52,897 bases of DNA, taken from assembly GCA_025361285.1 (NCBI GenBank), contig JANYAP010000095.1, forward strand, positions 1 through 52,897, in the 5' to 3' direction. Source of the DNA: Bacteroidales bacterium (GTDB taxonomy: Bacteria; Bacteroidota; Bacteroidia; Bacteroidales; JAAUTT01). Shown here one piece after another: positions 1 to 7,844 of the stretch. How positions within the stretch are numbered: the stretch's first letter is position 1; each line of letters opens with the position of its first letter. The translations under genes were made by a program, and so were the position numbers. The notes beneath the pieces are model-generated. The model saw only the letters and a program-made list of their open reading frames with translations, ran no database searches and was not told the DNA's origin.

Positions 1-472
1 TGTGCTTTGAATGTAACTCGTTTATCCAAATATCCTCTTCATTTAAGCTCAAATCAATAGCAATTGTTTTTCTATCATAAATAACCGAAAATTTATTCTC
101 TAAGAGTTTATAATTATTCAGAAGTGGATGAAATCTCACAAAACCAGCAATTATATTGTTTTCTTCACAAGACTTAATAAAACTTAATTGAGCATTTTCA
201 ATAAAATCCCAATCGTTGGTATTCGCAATAGGTCCTCCGTAACCATATTGAGTTTCAAAATCATATATTTTTTCATTAGTAATATTAATTTTGCGCTTTA
301 AATATGGGAATAAAAAGCAATTATTGTTTTGAATAAAAATAAAGCATTCGGCTTTATCAACATCTGTTTCATATAATTTTACATATTCCTCAGTAAAATA
401 AATATCTTTTTGATTTTCAGAAAACAAATCAAGATACTTATTCCAATATATTGTAACAAAACCGTCATTCAT
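1..472 (-). CDS. FemAB/GNAT-like acyltransferase, 5' part only
   Basis: The gene reads leftward off the window edge, so only about the first 157 residues are visible. The start is the ATG at 472-470. The protein begins MNDGFVTIYWNKYLDLF and contains YGYGGPI near residue 77 and RFHPLLNN near residue 113. This pattern is familiar from FemAB/BioF2-type GNAT proteins in surface polysaccharide clusters, which transfer acyl or aminoacyl groups to sugars or peptides. No signal peptide is seen, so a cytoplasmic enzyme is expected. An IS3 element ends only about 22 bp upstream of the start, so the native promoter has probably been displaced. The family call rests on motif resemblance; the substrate is unknown. 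Confidence 0.6.
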   Translation of the reverse strand, partial: MNDGFVTIYWNKYLDLFSENQKDIYFTEEYVKLYETDVDKAECFIFIQNNNCFLFPYLKRKINITNEKIYDFETQYGYGGPIANTNDWDFIENAQLSFIKSCEENNIIAGFVRFHPLLNNYKLLENKFSVIYDRKTIAIDLSLNEEDIWINELHSKH

Positions 473-615
473 AATAAATGTATGCTGTTTATAGTACCCC
501 CATTATTTGGACTAAAAATTCAGTAAGTTAAGACATGCTTCGAATAAAATATTCGGTTAAAACGGGAAATAACTTTTTTGGCTTCCCAAAAGCCTTAAAA
601 AAAGTTATTCTCGTT

Positions 616-1455
616 TTAATCCGCCACAATATACTTATTTTGAGGTGTTTGATAATCTAATGATTGATGCAACCTCTCGTTGTTGTAGAAATCGAAATAT
701 GCCTTTAGTCCAGAAAATAAAGATAAGCCATTTTCGTAAACATTCAGATAAACATTTTCGTATTTTACGCTTCGCCACAATCGTTCGATAAAAATATTAT
801 CTAAAGCTCTTCCCCTACCATCCATCGATATCGCTATACTACTCTCTTTTAACATATTAATAAATATTTCACTAGTATATTGACTTCCTTGATCGGTGTT
901 TATAATTTCTGGAATACCATGGTTTTTTATTGCCTCTAAAACTAATTCTGTGCACCATTCTGCACTCATTGTGTTAGATAATGACCAATTAACTACATAT
1001 CTACTATTCAAATCAATGATAGCCGAAAGATACATAAAACCTTTATTCATTGGAATATAGGTAGTATCAGTTGCCCAAACCTGGTTGTTTCTATTTACAT
1101 CCAAACCTCTTAATAAATACGGGTACTTGTAATGAGTTTTATCCGATACCGTCGTTTTTGGCTCTCTGTAAATTGTTTGCCAGTTTACTAATTCCATTAA
1201 GCGACGTACTCGTTTTTCATTAGCAGGATAACCTTTTTTTAAAAGTAGTGCTTGTAAACGTAATACCCCGTAAAAAGGTGTGCTATAATATTGTTCATCA
1301 AGCAGTCGCATTATTGCTAAGTTCTCATCAGATTCCTTCCTTGGCTCATAATAATAGCTGCTTTTGGGAACTGATAGCAGTTGACATTGAGTAGAAACGG
1401 TTAAGTTTACTATGTCCTTATCTACCATACCTATACGCTCATTTTGGGTAATCAT
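616..1455 (-). CDS. IS3-family transposase OrfB (DDE integrase)
   Basis: 279 residues carrying the rve-type catalytic core of IS3 transposases. The acidic triad is visible as D130 (WATDTTY), D188 (INTDQGSQY) and E224 (NIFIERLWRSVKYE), with 35 residues between the last two, the DD35E spacing. An HTH_21-type region precedes it (about residues 45-95, ending YPANEKRVRRLM). In active IS3 elements OrfB is made as an OrfAB fusion by -1 frameshifting. Here the A8 run sits at 1469-1462, but moving from the OrfA frame into the OrfB frame needs +1 (or -2), so fusion may fail in this copy. The ATG at 1455 could allow separate initiation. Confidence 0.9.
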   Translation of the reverse strand: MITQNERIGMVDKDIVNLTVSTQCQLLSVPKSSYYYEPRKESDENLAIMRLLDEQYYSTPFYGVLRLQALLLKKGYPANEKRVRRLMELVNWQTIYREPKTTVSDKTHYKYPYLLRGLDVNRNNQVWATDTTYIPMNKGFMYLSAIIDLNSRYVVNWSLSNTMSAEWCTELVLEAIKNHGIPEIINTDQGSQYTSEIFINMLKESSIAISMDGRGRALDNIFIERLWRSVKYENVYLNVYENGLSLFSGLKAYFDFYNNERLHQSLDYQTPQNKYIVAD

Positions 1456-1729
1456 AGCAACTTTTTTTTAGAAAATCGTTCTCAACTTTTAGCTGCCATA
1501 TTTGAGCGTATAATGTTTGAACATCAACTAAATCTTTTTTTGCAACTATGGCCTCATTTGAAAATAAACTTGAAAACTTGCTCAATGCTAAGGACTTCCA
1601 TGTAGAAATTTGTGTAGGTAATAGCTCATATCTCTTGGCTAAAACCTCTAAACTTTCTCGTTCTTTTATGGATTCCAAAACAACTTTTGACTTAAAATCT
1701 TTACCAAATTTCCTTCTACTTATCGACAT
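1439..1729 (-). CDS. IS3-family OrfA (HTH transposase subunit)
   Basis: 96 residues beginning MSISRRKFGKDFKSKVVLES, the usual opening of IS3/IS911 OrfA, a helix-turn-helix that binds the element ends. A heptad-like stretch near residues 70-90 (LYAQIWQLKVENDFLKK) matches the leucine-zipper dimerisation segment. The gene overlaps orfB by 17 bp, and its 3' end contains an A8 run, the normal place for programmed frameshifting. It ends normally at TGA (1441-1439), so OrfA should be made even if the fusion is not. Confidence 0.87.
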   Translation of the reverse strand: MSISRRKFGKDFKSKVVLESIKERESLEVLAKRYELLPTQISTWKSLALSKFSSLFSNEAIVAKKDLVDVQTLYAQIWQLKVENDFLKKSCYDYPK

Positions 1730-1915
1730 AATATTAAAATTTAAAGTTACTACTTCTTATCTTAACTTTCTGTCCAAATTGTGGGGGGTATCATAGAATA
1801 TAGCGAAGCTATTTTGCTGTGCAGAGAATAGTTCGCCGAAGGTGGGCTGTCCCTTTTTTTTGAATGTTCCATATTTTCAGCAATCCATTTCCAATTAGCA
1901 TGAATAAATAAATTA

Positions 1916-1923
1916 TACATTTG
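1916..1923 (+). promoter_or_regulatory. Candidate Bacteroidota -7 box before nnrE/nnrD
   Basis: TACATTTG matches the Bacteroidota -7 consensus TAnnTTTG and lies 24 bp before the ATG at 1948. No good TTTG-type -33 box is seen at the usual spacing, so this is a partial match. Confidence 0.4.
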
Positions 1924-1947
1924 TAATATATATAATACCAATATATT

Positions 1948-3465
1948 ATGAAAATTTTAACTGCAAGTCAAATCCGATTAGTCGATTCAATTACTATTGA
2001 TAAAGAACCTATTAATTCGATAGATTTAATGGAACGTGCTGCTAAGCATTGTGTTGAATGGATTATTAATCGATTTGACAAAAACCTTAAGTTACAAATA
2101 TTTATTGGACCAGGCAATAATGGTGGCGATGGGTTGGCAATAGCGCGTTTATTGGATAATTATGCCCAAAAGGTTGAAGTATATATGCTTACGTCGGTTG
2201 ATAAGCTTTCGGTCGATTGTTCAATAAATTATAAACTTCTAAAAACCAGCGAAATAGTTAAAATATTTTTTTTAGAAGAAGGTAAGAAATTGCCCCAAAT
2301 ACAACACAATGATATTGTTATAGATGCAATGTTCGGATATGGTTTATCGCGCCCACTAAATGGCATAGCCGAAGCCGTAGTAAAGCATATTAATAGTTCA
2401 GCAGCCACGGTAATTGCCATCGATATTCCTACGGGGCTTTTTTCGGAGCTTAACACCTACAATGCCCCCGATGCAATTGTTAAAGCAAATTTCACCATTA
2501 CGTTTCAGTTGCCTAAATTGTCGTTTTTCTTTGCCGAAAACGAAATGTATGTAGGTGAATGGCATGTAATTAACATTAACTTGCTTGCCGAAGCAATTGA
2601 TAAACAGCAATCTGAATATAACTATTTGGAAACATGCGATATAGTTCCTTTGTTAAAGAAGCGAAATATTTTCGCGCATAAAGGCACTTATGGGCATGCT
2701 TTACTTTTGGCTGGTAGTTATGGCAAAATGGGAGCGGCGGTATTAGCATCGAAGGCTTGTTTAAAATCGGGTGTGGGCTTGCTTACAACACGCATTCCGC
2801 AAAAAGGTTACGATATAATGCAAACATCGGTACCCGAGGCAATGGTTAGTGTAGATCCAACGCAGGAACATTTATCATCGATACCCAACGTTACTGGTTT
2901 TTCGGCTATTGGAATTGGGCCTGGGTTAGGAACAAACGATTACTGCGGATTGGTTATCAAGCAATTAATGCAAAACGCAAGAGTTCCGTTGGTTATCGAT
3001 GCCGATGGATTAAACTTGATAGCGAAAAATGCCGAATTACTGAAAAACCTTCCTGTTGATACCATTTTAACCCCACATCCTGGCGAGTTCGATCGATTAG
3101 CGGGCGTGTCGTTAAACGGTTATGAACGTAACAGGAAGCAAATTGAGTTTTCGATGCAATATAAAGTAATTGTGGTGCTTAAGGGCGCTTTCACTTCAAT
3201 TACCTCGCCGCAAGGCTATTGCTGGTTTAATAGCACGGGCAATGCGGGAATGGCTACTGCCGGAAGTGGCGACGTTTTAACAGGAATTATTTTATCTTTG
3301 CTAGCGCAAGGTTATAAACCAATACAGGCTGCACAAATTGGTGTGTTTTTGCACGGTTTAGCGGCCGACATTGCTATTTGCGATATTGGCGAAGAATCTT
3401 TAATTGCCTCCGACATAATAAAGTATATAGGCAAGGCGTTTTTAAAATTGAAGGAGAGGTTGTAG
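1948..3465 (+). CDS. nnrD: Bifunctional NAD(P)HX epimerase / ADP-dependent NAD(P)HX dehydratase
   Basis: 505 residues with the two-domain YjeF fusion. The N-terminal epimerase domain (about 1-215) has the NAD(P)HX-binding loop GPGNNGGDG at 54-62. The C-terminal ribokinase-like dehydratase domain (about 240-500) opens with GTYGHALLLAGSYGKMGAA and contains VIDADGLN, LTPHPGEFDRLAG and NSTGNAGMATAGSGDVLTG with the catalytic Asp. The enzyme repairs hydrated NADH and NADPH in the cytoplasm. The length is normal for the fusion. The stop codon TAG (3463-3465) lies inside the first unit of the minisatellite that begins at 3458, so the repeat defines the C-terminus (KERL). Confidence 0.95.
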   Translation: MKILTASQIRLVDSITIDKEPINSIDLMERAAKHCVEWIINRFDKNLKLQIFIGPGNNGGDGLAIARLLDNYAQKVEVYMLTSVDKLSVDCSINYKLLKTSEIVKIFFLEEGKKLPQIQHNDIVIDAMFGYGLSRPLNGIAEAVVKHINSSAATVIAIDIPTGLFSELNTYNAPDAIVKANFTITFQLPKLSFFFAENEMYVGEWHVININLLAEAIDKQQSEYNYLETCDIVPLLKKRNIFAHKGTYGHALLLAGSYGKMGAAVLASKACLKSGVGLLTTRIPQKGYDIMQTSVPEAMVSVDPTQEHLSSIPNVTGFSAIGIGPGLGTNDYCGLVIKQLMQNARVPLVIDADGLNLIAKNAELLKNLPVDTILTPHPGEFDRLAGVSLNGYERNRKQIEFSMQYKVIVVLKGAFTSITSPQGYCWFNSTGNAGMATAGSGDVLTGIILSLLAQGYKPIQAAQIGVFLHGLAADIAICDIGEESLIASDIIKYIGKAFLKLKERL

Positions 3466-3737
3466 AGGTTGTAGAAAAGGGTTGTAAAGGTTGTAGAAAA
3501 GGGTTGTAAAGGTTGTAGAAAAGGGTTGTAAAGGTTGTAGAAAAGGGTTGTAAAGGTTGTAGAAAAGGGTTGTAAAGGTTGTAGAAAAAAGGTTGTAGAA
3601 AAAAGGTTGTAGAAAAAAGGTTGTAGAAAAGGGTTGTAGAGGTTGTAGAATGGGTTGTAGAGGTTGTAGAAAAGGGTTGTAAAGGTTTTAAAAAGGGTTG
3701 TATATGAGTTATATAGGTTGTAAAAACGGTTGTAGGG
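3458..3737 (+). repeat. G-strand arm of minisatellite (family F1)
   Basis: About 12 or more copies of the words GGTTGTAGAAAAG and GGTTGTAAA alternate, giving a period near 22 bp, with shorter variants near 3590-3630. The array begins inside the last codons of the preceding gene and supplies its TAG. The same words reappear on the opposite strand at 3791-3944, so the pair forms a very long imperfect inverted repeat. Confidence 0.93.
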
Positions 3738-4981
3738 GTTATAAAATTGTTTATAAGGTGTTTTTGAGTGGTAGAATAATTCTGCGGCAATTTTACAACC
3801 TTTACAATTTTATAACCTCTAAAGCCTTTAAAACCTTTACAACCTCTAAAACCTTTATAACCTCTATAACTTCTTCAACCTGTACATTCTCTAAAACCTG
3901 TACATTCTCTGAAACCTTTACAACCTCTATAACATTTATAACTCTATTTCTTCTTCTAGTGTCTTCCTGTTCCATTTCGAAAGATATTGAGGTATCTAAA
4001 CTAACAAATGCTCAATCAATTAGCTCGCAAAGTATTATTTATGCACTGCCACAAACAAATATAAATGTGCAGATAGAAGTTACTAAAACCACCATAATTA
4101 AAGGTATTTATTCCGATTATGCCTCGAAATACCTAAACATGGCAAATGTACCGATGGTTGATACTCAAACGTATTCAATATCAAACATTAACATCGATGC
4201 ATTGTTGGAAGCCGACCCATCTCAATATTGCTCAATTACTTATAAAACCTACCCCGATAATTTGAATAAACTTTTGTCGGTGTCGAACAATGGCATTATT
4301 TTAGATTTTACAAATACGTGGAAAAACAATACAACTGTTTTATTACCAGATAACAACAAGCTCAACAATTTTTCCGATCCATATCTTTTAGAAGAAACTT
4401 CGTGGGAAAAAGCCGATACTTTCTATAAAACAATAATTACCGATTCTACGATAGTAAAAATACCAGTTATTAAAAAGCAAACGGTGCTAAAAAGTATCGA
4501 CGACTTTGCTAAAGAGGCTGCTAAAGAGCTAATTAAAACCCGTAAGCGTAAACTTAAAATTTTGCGTGGCGAATACGATTTTCATCCCGACGGGGAAGCT
4601 TTAAAAGTTATGATTTCGATACTGAATAAACAGGAAGATTATTATTTTGCATTATTCGCTGGTAATAAGCATATTACTAAAACTAAATATGTGTATAGCT
4701 TTGTGCCTCAAGCTAATAGTATGTCGAAGGAAATTTGTTTTTTTTCGGCAGAAAATGGAATTTTAGAAAGCAGTAGGGTAGGAGCAGCGCCTATTTCGAT
4801 ACAAATAATAAATGATAGCGAGCCTATAAAAATAGCTTTACCTGCAAAGGCTACAAACACCTTATTTGTTAGAACACCAACACAATCAACAGTATCGGTT
4901 AAACTTAAGGGCGAAAACATTGCAACTGCACGGTTGCAAATTTATCAGTTTGGGGTAATAAGGGGGATGCCAATGAAATAA
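3698..4981 (+). CDS. DUF4831-family lipoprotein with repeat-derived N-terminus
   Basis: 427 residues from the ATG at 3698; a second in-frame ATG is at 3704. From about residue 115 onward it resembles DUF4831 proteins of Bacteroidota, with YALPQTNINVQIEVTK, PSQYCSITYKTYPDNLNK and a region with EYDFHPDGEALKVM. Function is unknown. A lipobox-like LLLVSSC lies near residues 87-93, so the mature part looks like an outer-membrane or periplasmic lipoprotein. No ATG lies between residue 3 and this lipobox. The intervening residues (TSKAFKTFTTSKTFITS and similar) are the translated C-strand minisatellite. The original start and signal peptide may have been overwritten, and a non-ATG start just before the hydrophobic stretch is the alternative. 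Confidence 0.75.
   Translation: MYMSYIGCKNGCRGYKIVYKVFLSGRIILRQFYNLYNFITSKAFKTFTTSKTFITSITSSTCTFSKTCTFSETFTTSITFITLFLLLVSSCSISKDIEVSKLTNAQSISSQSIIYALPQTNINVQIEVTKTTIIKGIYSDYASKYLNMANVPMVDTQTYSISNINIDALLEADPSQYCSITYKTYPDNLNKLLSVSNNGIILDFTNTWKNNTTVLLPDNNKLNNFSDPYLLEETSWEKADTFYKTIITDSTIVKIPVIKKQTVLKSIDDFAKEAAKELIKTRKRKLKILRGEYDFHPDGEALKVMISILNKQEDYYFALFAGNKHITKTKYVYSFVPQANSMSKEICFFSAENGILESSRVGAAPISIQIINDSEPIKIALPAKATNTLFVRTPTQSTVSVKLKGENIATARLQIYQFGVIRGMPMK
3791..3944 (+). repeat. C-strand arm of minisatellite (family F1)
   Basis: Degenerate copies of TTTACAACC, TTTATAACC and CTCTAAAACC, the complement of the words in the arm at 3458-3737. Here the array is read in frame as a Thr/Ser/Phe/Lys-rich segment in front of the DUF4831 lipobox. 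Units are more diverged than in the G-strand arm. Confidence 0.85.
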
Positions 4982-5043
4982 AGTACTGAATAATATATTC
5001 GGTGGTTATTCAAATTCAGCTAATTTTATTATTCGTAATACAT

Positions 5044-5083
5044 AGAAATACATAGAAATATATCTTTATTTCTATGTATTTCT
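5044..5083. terminator. Bidirectional terminator-like hairpin (family F6)
   Basis: A perfect 17-bp inverted repeat (AGAAATACATAGAAATA and its complement) with a 6-nt loop lies between the convergent DUF4831 gene and glyA. The word ATACATAGAAATA occurs twice in the left arm, so the site is also a small member of a dispersed repeat family seen again at 32977-33027. Confidence 0.65.
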
Positions 5084-5149
5084 AAAATATTAAATATGAG
5101 TGATTTGTGAAAAGTTTACCTAACTATTAAAATATTACGTTTCTTTTAT

Positions 5150-6430
5150 CTACCAAGCATACAACGGTTTATTTAGCATCATTTCGTTAACCTGTTGGCG
5201 TACAGCAGTAATAATTGTTTCGATGCCTATATTGCTCAAAACCTGATCGATTAAATTTACAATTGTTTCAATTTCAGCTTCTTTAATGCCACGGGTTGTA
5301 ACTGCTGGCGTTCCTAGGCGAATGCCCGAAGTAACAAATGGCGAGCGGCTATCGAATGGTACCATATTTTTGTTTATGGTTATATCGGCTTTTTCCAATG
5401 TTATTTGGGCTACTTTACCATTCAAATCGGGAAATTTGGTACGTAAGTCCACCAACATTAGGTGATTGTCGGTTCCGCCCGAAATAACTTTGTAACCTTT
5501 GGCTATGAGCGAATTAGCCATTACCTGTGCATTTTTTTTCACTTGCTTGGTATATTGCAAATAACTTTCGGAAAGATCTTCGCCAAACGCAACTGCTTTA
5601 GCTGCAATTACATGTTCGAGCGGGCCGCCTTGAATTCCAGGAAAAACTGCCGAGTCGAGTAATTGAGCCATAGTTTTTAATTCGCCTTTAGGCGTTTTTA
5701 TACCCCATGGGTTTGCGAAATCCTTACCAATCAATATCATACCGCCACGGGGGCCGCGTAATGTTTTGTGGGTTGTGGTTGTAACTATATGGCAATGAGG
5801 GAAAGGATGGTTTAGTAAACCAGTTGCAATAAGTCCAGCTGGGTGCGAAATATCGGCCATTAGAATTGCGCCCACCTTGTCGGCAATTATTCGCATACGG
5901 GCATAATCCCAATCGCGGGAATATGCCGATGCACCAGCAATAATAAGACGCGGTTTTTCGGCATGTGCCGTTTTTTCCATATCGTCGTAATCAATTATTC
6001 CAGTGGCTTCGGCAACATGGTATGCAACAGGGCGATATAGTATTCCGGAGTAATTAACTGGCGATCCGTGAGTTAGGTGTCCGCCATGCGAAAGGTCGAA
6101 ACCCATAAAAGTGTCGCCAGGTTTCAAAATAGCTAGCATAACTGCTGCATTTGCCTGAGCACCAGAGTGTGGTTGCACGTTAGCCCATTCGGCATTAAAA
6201 AGTTTTTTAGCACGCTCAATAGCCAAATCTTCCATAAGGTCGATATATTGGCATCCGCCGTAGAAACGATTTCCGCTGTATCCTTCGGCATATTTATTGG
6301 TAAATACCGAACCCATAGCTTCAAGCACCTGATTGCTAACAAAATTTTCGGATGCAATTAACTCTATACCACTCATTTGGCGGTGTTTCTCTTGCTCAAT
6401 AATGCTGAATACTTTTTCGTCTCTGTTCAT
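5150..6430 (-). CDS. glyA: Serine hydroxymethyltransferase
   Basis: 426 residues, normal length. This PLP enzyme converts serine and tetrahydrofolate to glycine and methylene-THF. The PLP-lysine motif [15 protein letters not shown] places Lys222 as the Schiff-base residue. D193 and H196 ([10 protein letters not shown]) contact the cofactor, and the N-terminal IELIASENF substrate loop is present. It lies 101 bp downstream of the aldolase gene on the same strand, but a promoter-like box at 6465-6458 suggests its own transcript. Confidence 0.97.
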   Translation of the reverse strand: MNRDEKVFSIIEQEKHRQMSGIELIASENFVSNQVLEAMGSVFTNKYAEGYSGNRFYGGCQYIDLMEDLAIERAKKLFNAEWANVQPHSGAQANAAVMLAILKPGDTFMGFDLSHGGHLTHGSPVNYSGILYRPVAYHVAEATGIIDYDDMEKTAHAEKPRLIIAGASAYSRDWDYARMRIIADKVGAILMADISHPAGLIATGLLNHPFPHCHIVTTTTHKTLRGPRGGMILIGKDFANPWGIKTPKGELKTMAQLLDSAVFPGIQGGPLEHVIAAKAVAFGEDLSESYLQYTKQVKKNAQVMANSLIAKGYKVISGGTDNHLMLVDLRTKFPDLNGKVAQITLEKADITINKNMVPFDSRSPFVTSGIRLGTPAVTTRGIKEAEIETIVNLIDQVLSNIGIETIITAVRQQVNEMMLNKPLYAW

Positions 6431-6457
6431 ATATTAGGATAATGATTCAATTTGGCT

Positions 6458-6465
6458 CAAAGGTA
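6458..6465 (-). promoter_or_regulatory. Candidate -7 box of glyA
   Basis: Read on the minus strand this is TACCTTTG, matching TAnnTTTG, 27 bp upstream of the glyA ATG. No convincing -33 TTTG lies at the usual spacing. Confidence 0.45.
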
Positions 6466-6531
6466 GAGGTTTCGAAAGAAATATTTTAAGTGAGTGAAAT
6501 AAATTATTAGAAAGATATTAACCATTTCGAA

Positions 6532-7833
6532 TTAGTTTTTAAGGAACGCTTTTCTAAGTTCCTCAACTTGAGCATCATTTATTGGTATCATGGCTCCGAT
6601 AGGGGCACTCAAAACAATCGATTTAGCACTAAACTCGGCTACTTCCAATCGGTCGAAAGTTTGCAAAAGCTTATCGCCAGTTACAATTACCGAATCGTTG
6701 CCTACAATAAGTGCCGGATTCTGAAGGGTTAACAATTGTGGTATGTTGGTAGTTTTCTGATATTGAGCACCAAACGGTAAGGTTGCCACATCTTGCAAAA
6801 ATATCCAGCTCTCGGGTATTGTACGAACGTCAATAATTTTGTTTGTTATGCCGAACGCCATTAAATACGGCGATTGTGTGAGTATGATGGAGTTAATACC
6901 TGGGTTGTTTTTATATATTTCCTGATGCAACCATGCGGCGCGACTAGGAATTTTTTCGGGCTCGCGTTTACCACCCTTAATTTGTACAATGTCGGTAATA
7001 CTTAAATCCCACCTTGGTATATTGGTTGGAGTAATAAGGAAATCGTTTCCTCGCCACCGCGAAGATACTGTACCATAGGAGCTTATCATTAAGCCGTGTT
7101 CGCAAGCACGTTGTACTATGTTGCATATTTCCAATCGTTTTTCGCGCTCGTCCGAAGGGTACGAAACCGATTCCATTTCGGGCATAAGCTTAGGCACTTG
7201 CTTGTCGAAATCGGATATTTGTTCGTCGGTTAAATATTTAACTTCGCCAATCGATTTACCATAAAGAATGGTTCGTGCGCAAAATTCAAGTGTCTCAAAT
7301 CGTTGAAAAGCATCAACTAGGTCGCTTCCGCCAAGCACTGTTCCATGATTTTCCATGATTACCGCTTTGAATCCCTTTTTAAATTCCTCGGCTATTTTAA
7401 CGCCTAGGGCAAAGCTTCCAGGCAATTCGTAGGCTGCGTAACCAATAGGTCCACAAATATTTTTTGCCTGAACAATAACATTTGTGTCGGGTATTTGCCT
7501 AACTATACTGAACGAAACCAATGCTGGCGGGTGTGCATGTATAATAGCCTTAATATCAGGTCGGTTTTCGTATATAGCTTTATGAAATGGGTATTCCGAC
7601 GATGGTTTGTGATGACCAATAATTGTCCCATCGCGTTTTATACACATTATATCCGATGGTTGCAGCGATCCTTTGTCAACAGCCGAAGGAGTAACCCATA
7701 TATCGCCATTATCGTCTATCATCGAAATATTTCCGCCCGAAGTTGTTGTTAAACCTCGCTGATAAATACGGCTGATAATAATCGCAATTTGATTGCGTGG
7801 GTGCATAAGTTGGGTGTCAAGTCTTTCGTTCAT
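6532..7833 (-). CDS. Tandem class II aldolase/adducin-domain protein
   Basis: 433 residues made of two class II aldolase domains (about 5-215 and 225-425). Domain 1 keeps the zinc-site features: H99 and H101 in IIHAHPP, H163 in MENHGTVLGG, and acidic E80 in SSEYPFHKAIY. In domain 2 the equivalent of HAHPP is TQSPY, and the later His is replaced in VGNDSVIVTGD, so this half probably binds no metal. Class II aldolases of this type cleave fuculose- or rhamnulose-1-phosphate. The gene is 11 bp downstream of an FGGY kinase and near an alpha-L-fucosidase, so a fuculose-1-phosphate aldolase role is inferred. The second domain could be structural or regulatory. Confidence 0.8.
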   Translation of the reverse strand: MNERLDTQLMHPRNQIAIIISRIYQRGLTTTSGGNISMIDDNGDIWVTPSAVDKGSLQPSDIMCIKRDGTIIGHHKPSSEYPFHKAIYENRPDIKAIIHAHPPALVSFSIVRQIPDTNVIVQAKNICGPIGYAAYELPGSFALGVKIAEEFKKGFKAVIMENHGTVLGGSDLVDAFQRFETLEFCARTILYGKSIGEVKYLTDEQISDFDKQVPKLMPEMESVSYPSDEREKRLEICNIVQRACEHGLMISSYGTVSSRWRGNDFLITPTNIPRWDLSITDIVQIKGGKREPEKIPSRAAWLHQEIYKNNPGINSIILTQSPYLMAFGITNKIIDVRTIPESWIFLQDVATLPFGAQYQKTTNIPQLLTLQNPALIVGNDSVIVTGDKLLQTFDRLEVAEFSAKSIVLSAPIGAMIPINDAQVEELRKAFLKN

Positions 7834-7844
7834 AATGCGTTATA

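Larger units (their letters stand above)
495..1792 (-). mobile_element. IS3-family insertion sequence
   Basis: A 1.3-kb element with two leftward genes, orfA and orfB, bounded by imperfect inverted ends. The left end reads TACCCCCATTATTTGGAC (495-512). The right end, read on the opposite strand, has TACCCCCCACAATTTGGAC just inside 1792. The 4-bp ATAG occurs directly outside both ends (491-494 and 1793-1796), which fits an IS3-type target duplication. Size, two-gene overlapping layout and DDE transposase all match the family. Removing the element and one ATAG rejoins the leader of the FemAB-like gene. Confidence 0.88.

Noticed and set aside
1548-1796. Open frame on the plus strand over IS3 orfA
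   Set aside because: Antisense to a recognisable OrfA; no family resemblance and it runs through the terminal repeat.
1797-1924. Possible minus-strand small gene (MYNLFIHANWKWIAEN) upstream of the FemAB-like gene
   Set aside because: Would be a 49-residue frame only after removing the IS; no homology recognised and the region is also the nnrE/nnrD promoter.
3374-3790. 138-residue minus-strand frame across the minisatellite
   Set aside because: Pure translation of the repeat (TTFYNLYNPFLQP), no start context or family.
3458-3944. CRISPR array
   Set aside because: Repeats are contiguous and lack unique spacers of even length; no cas genes are near.
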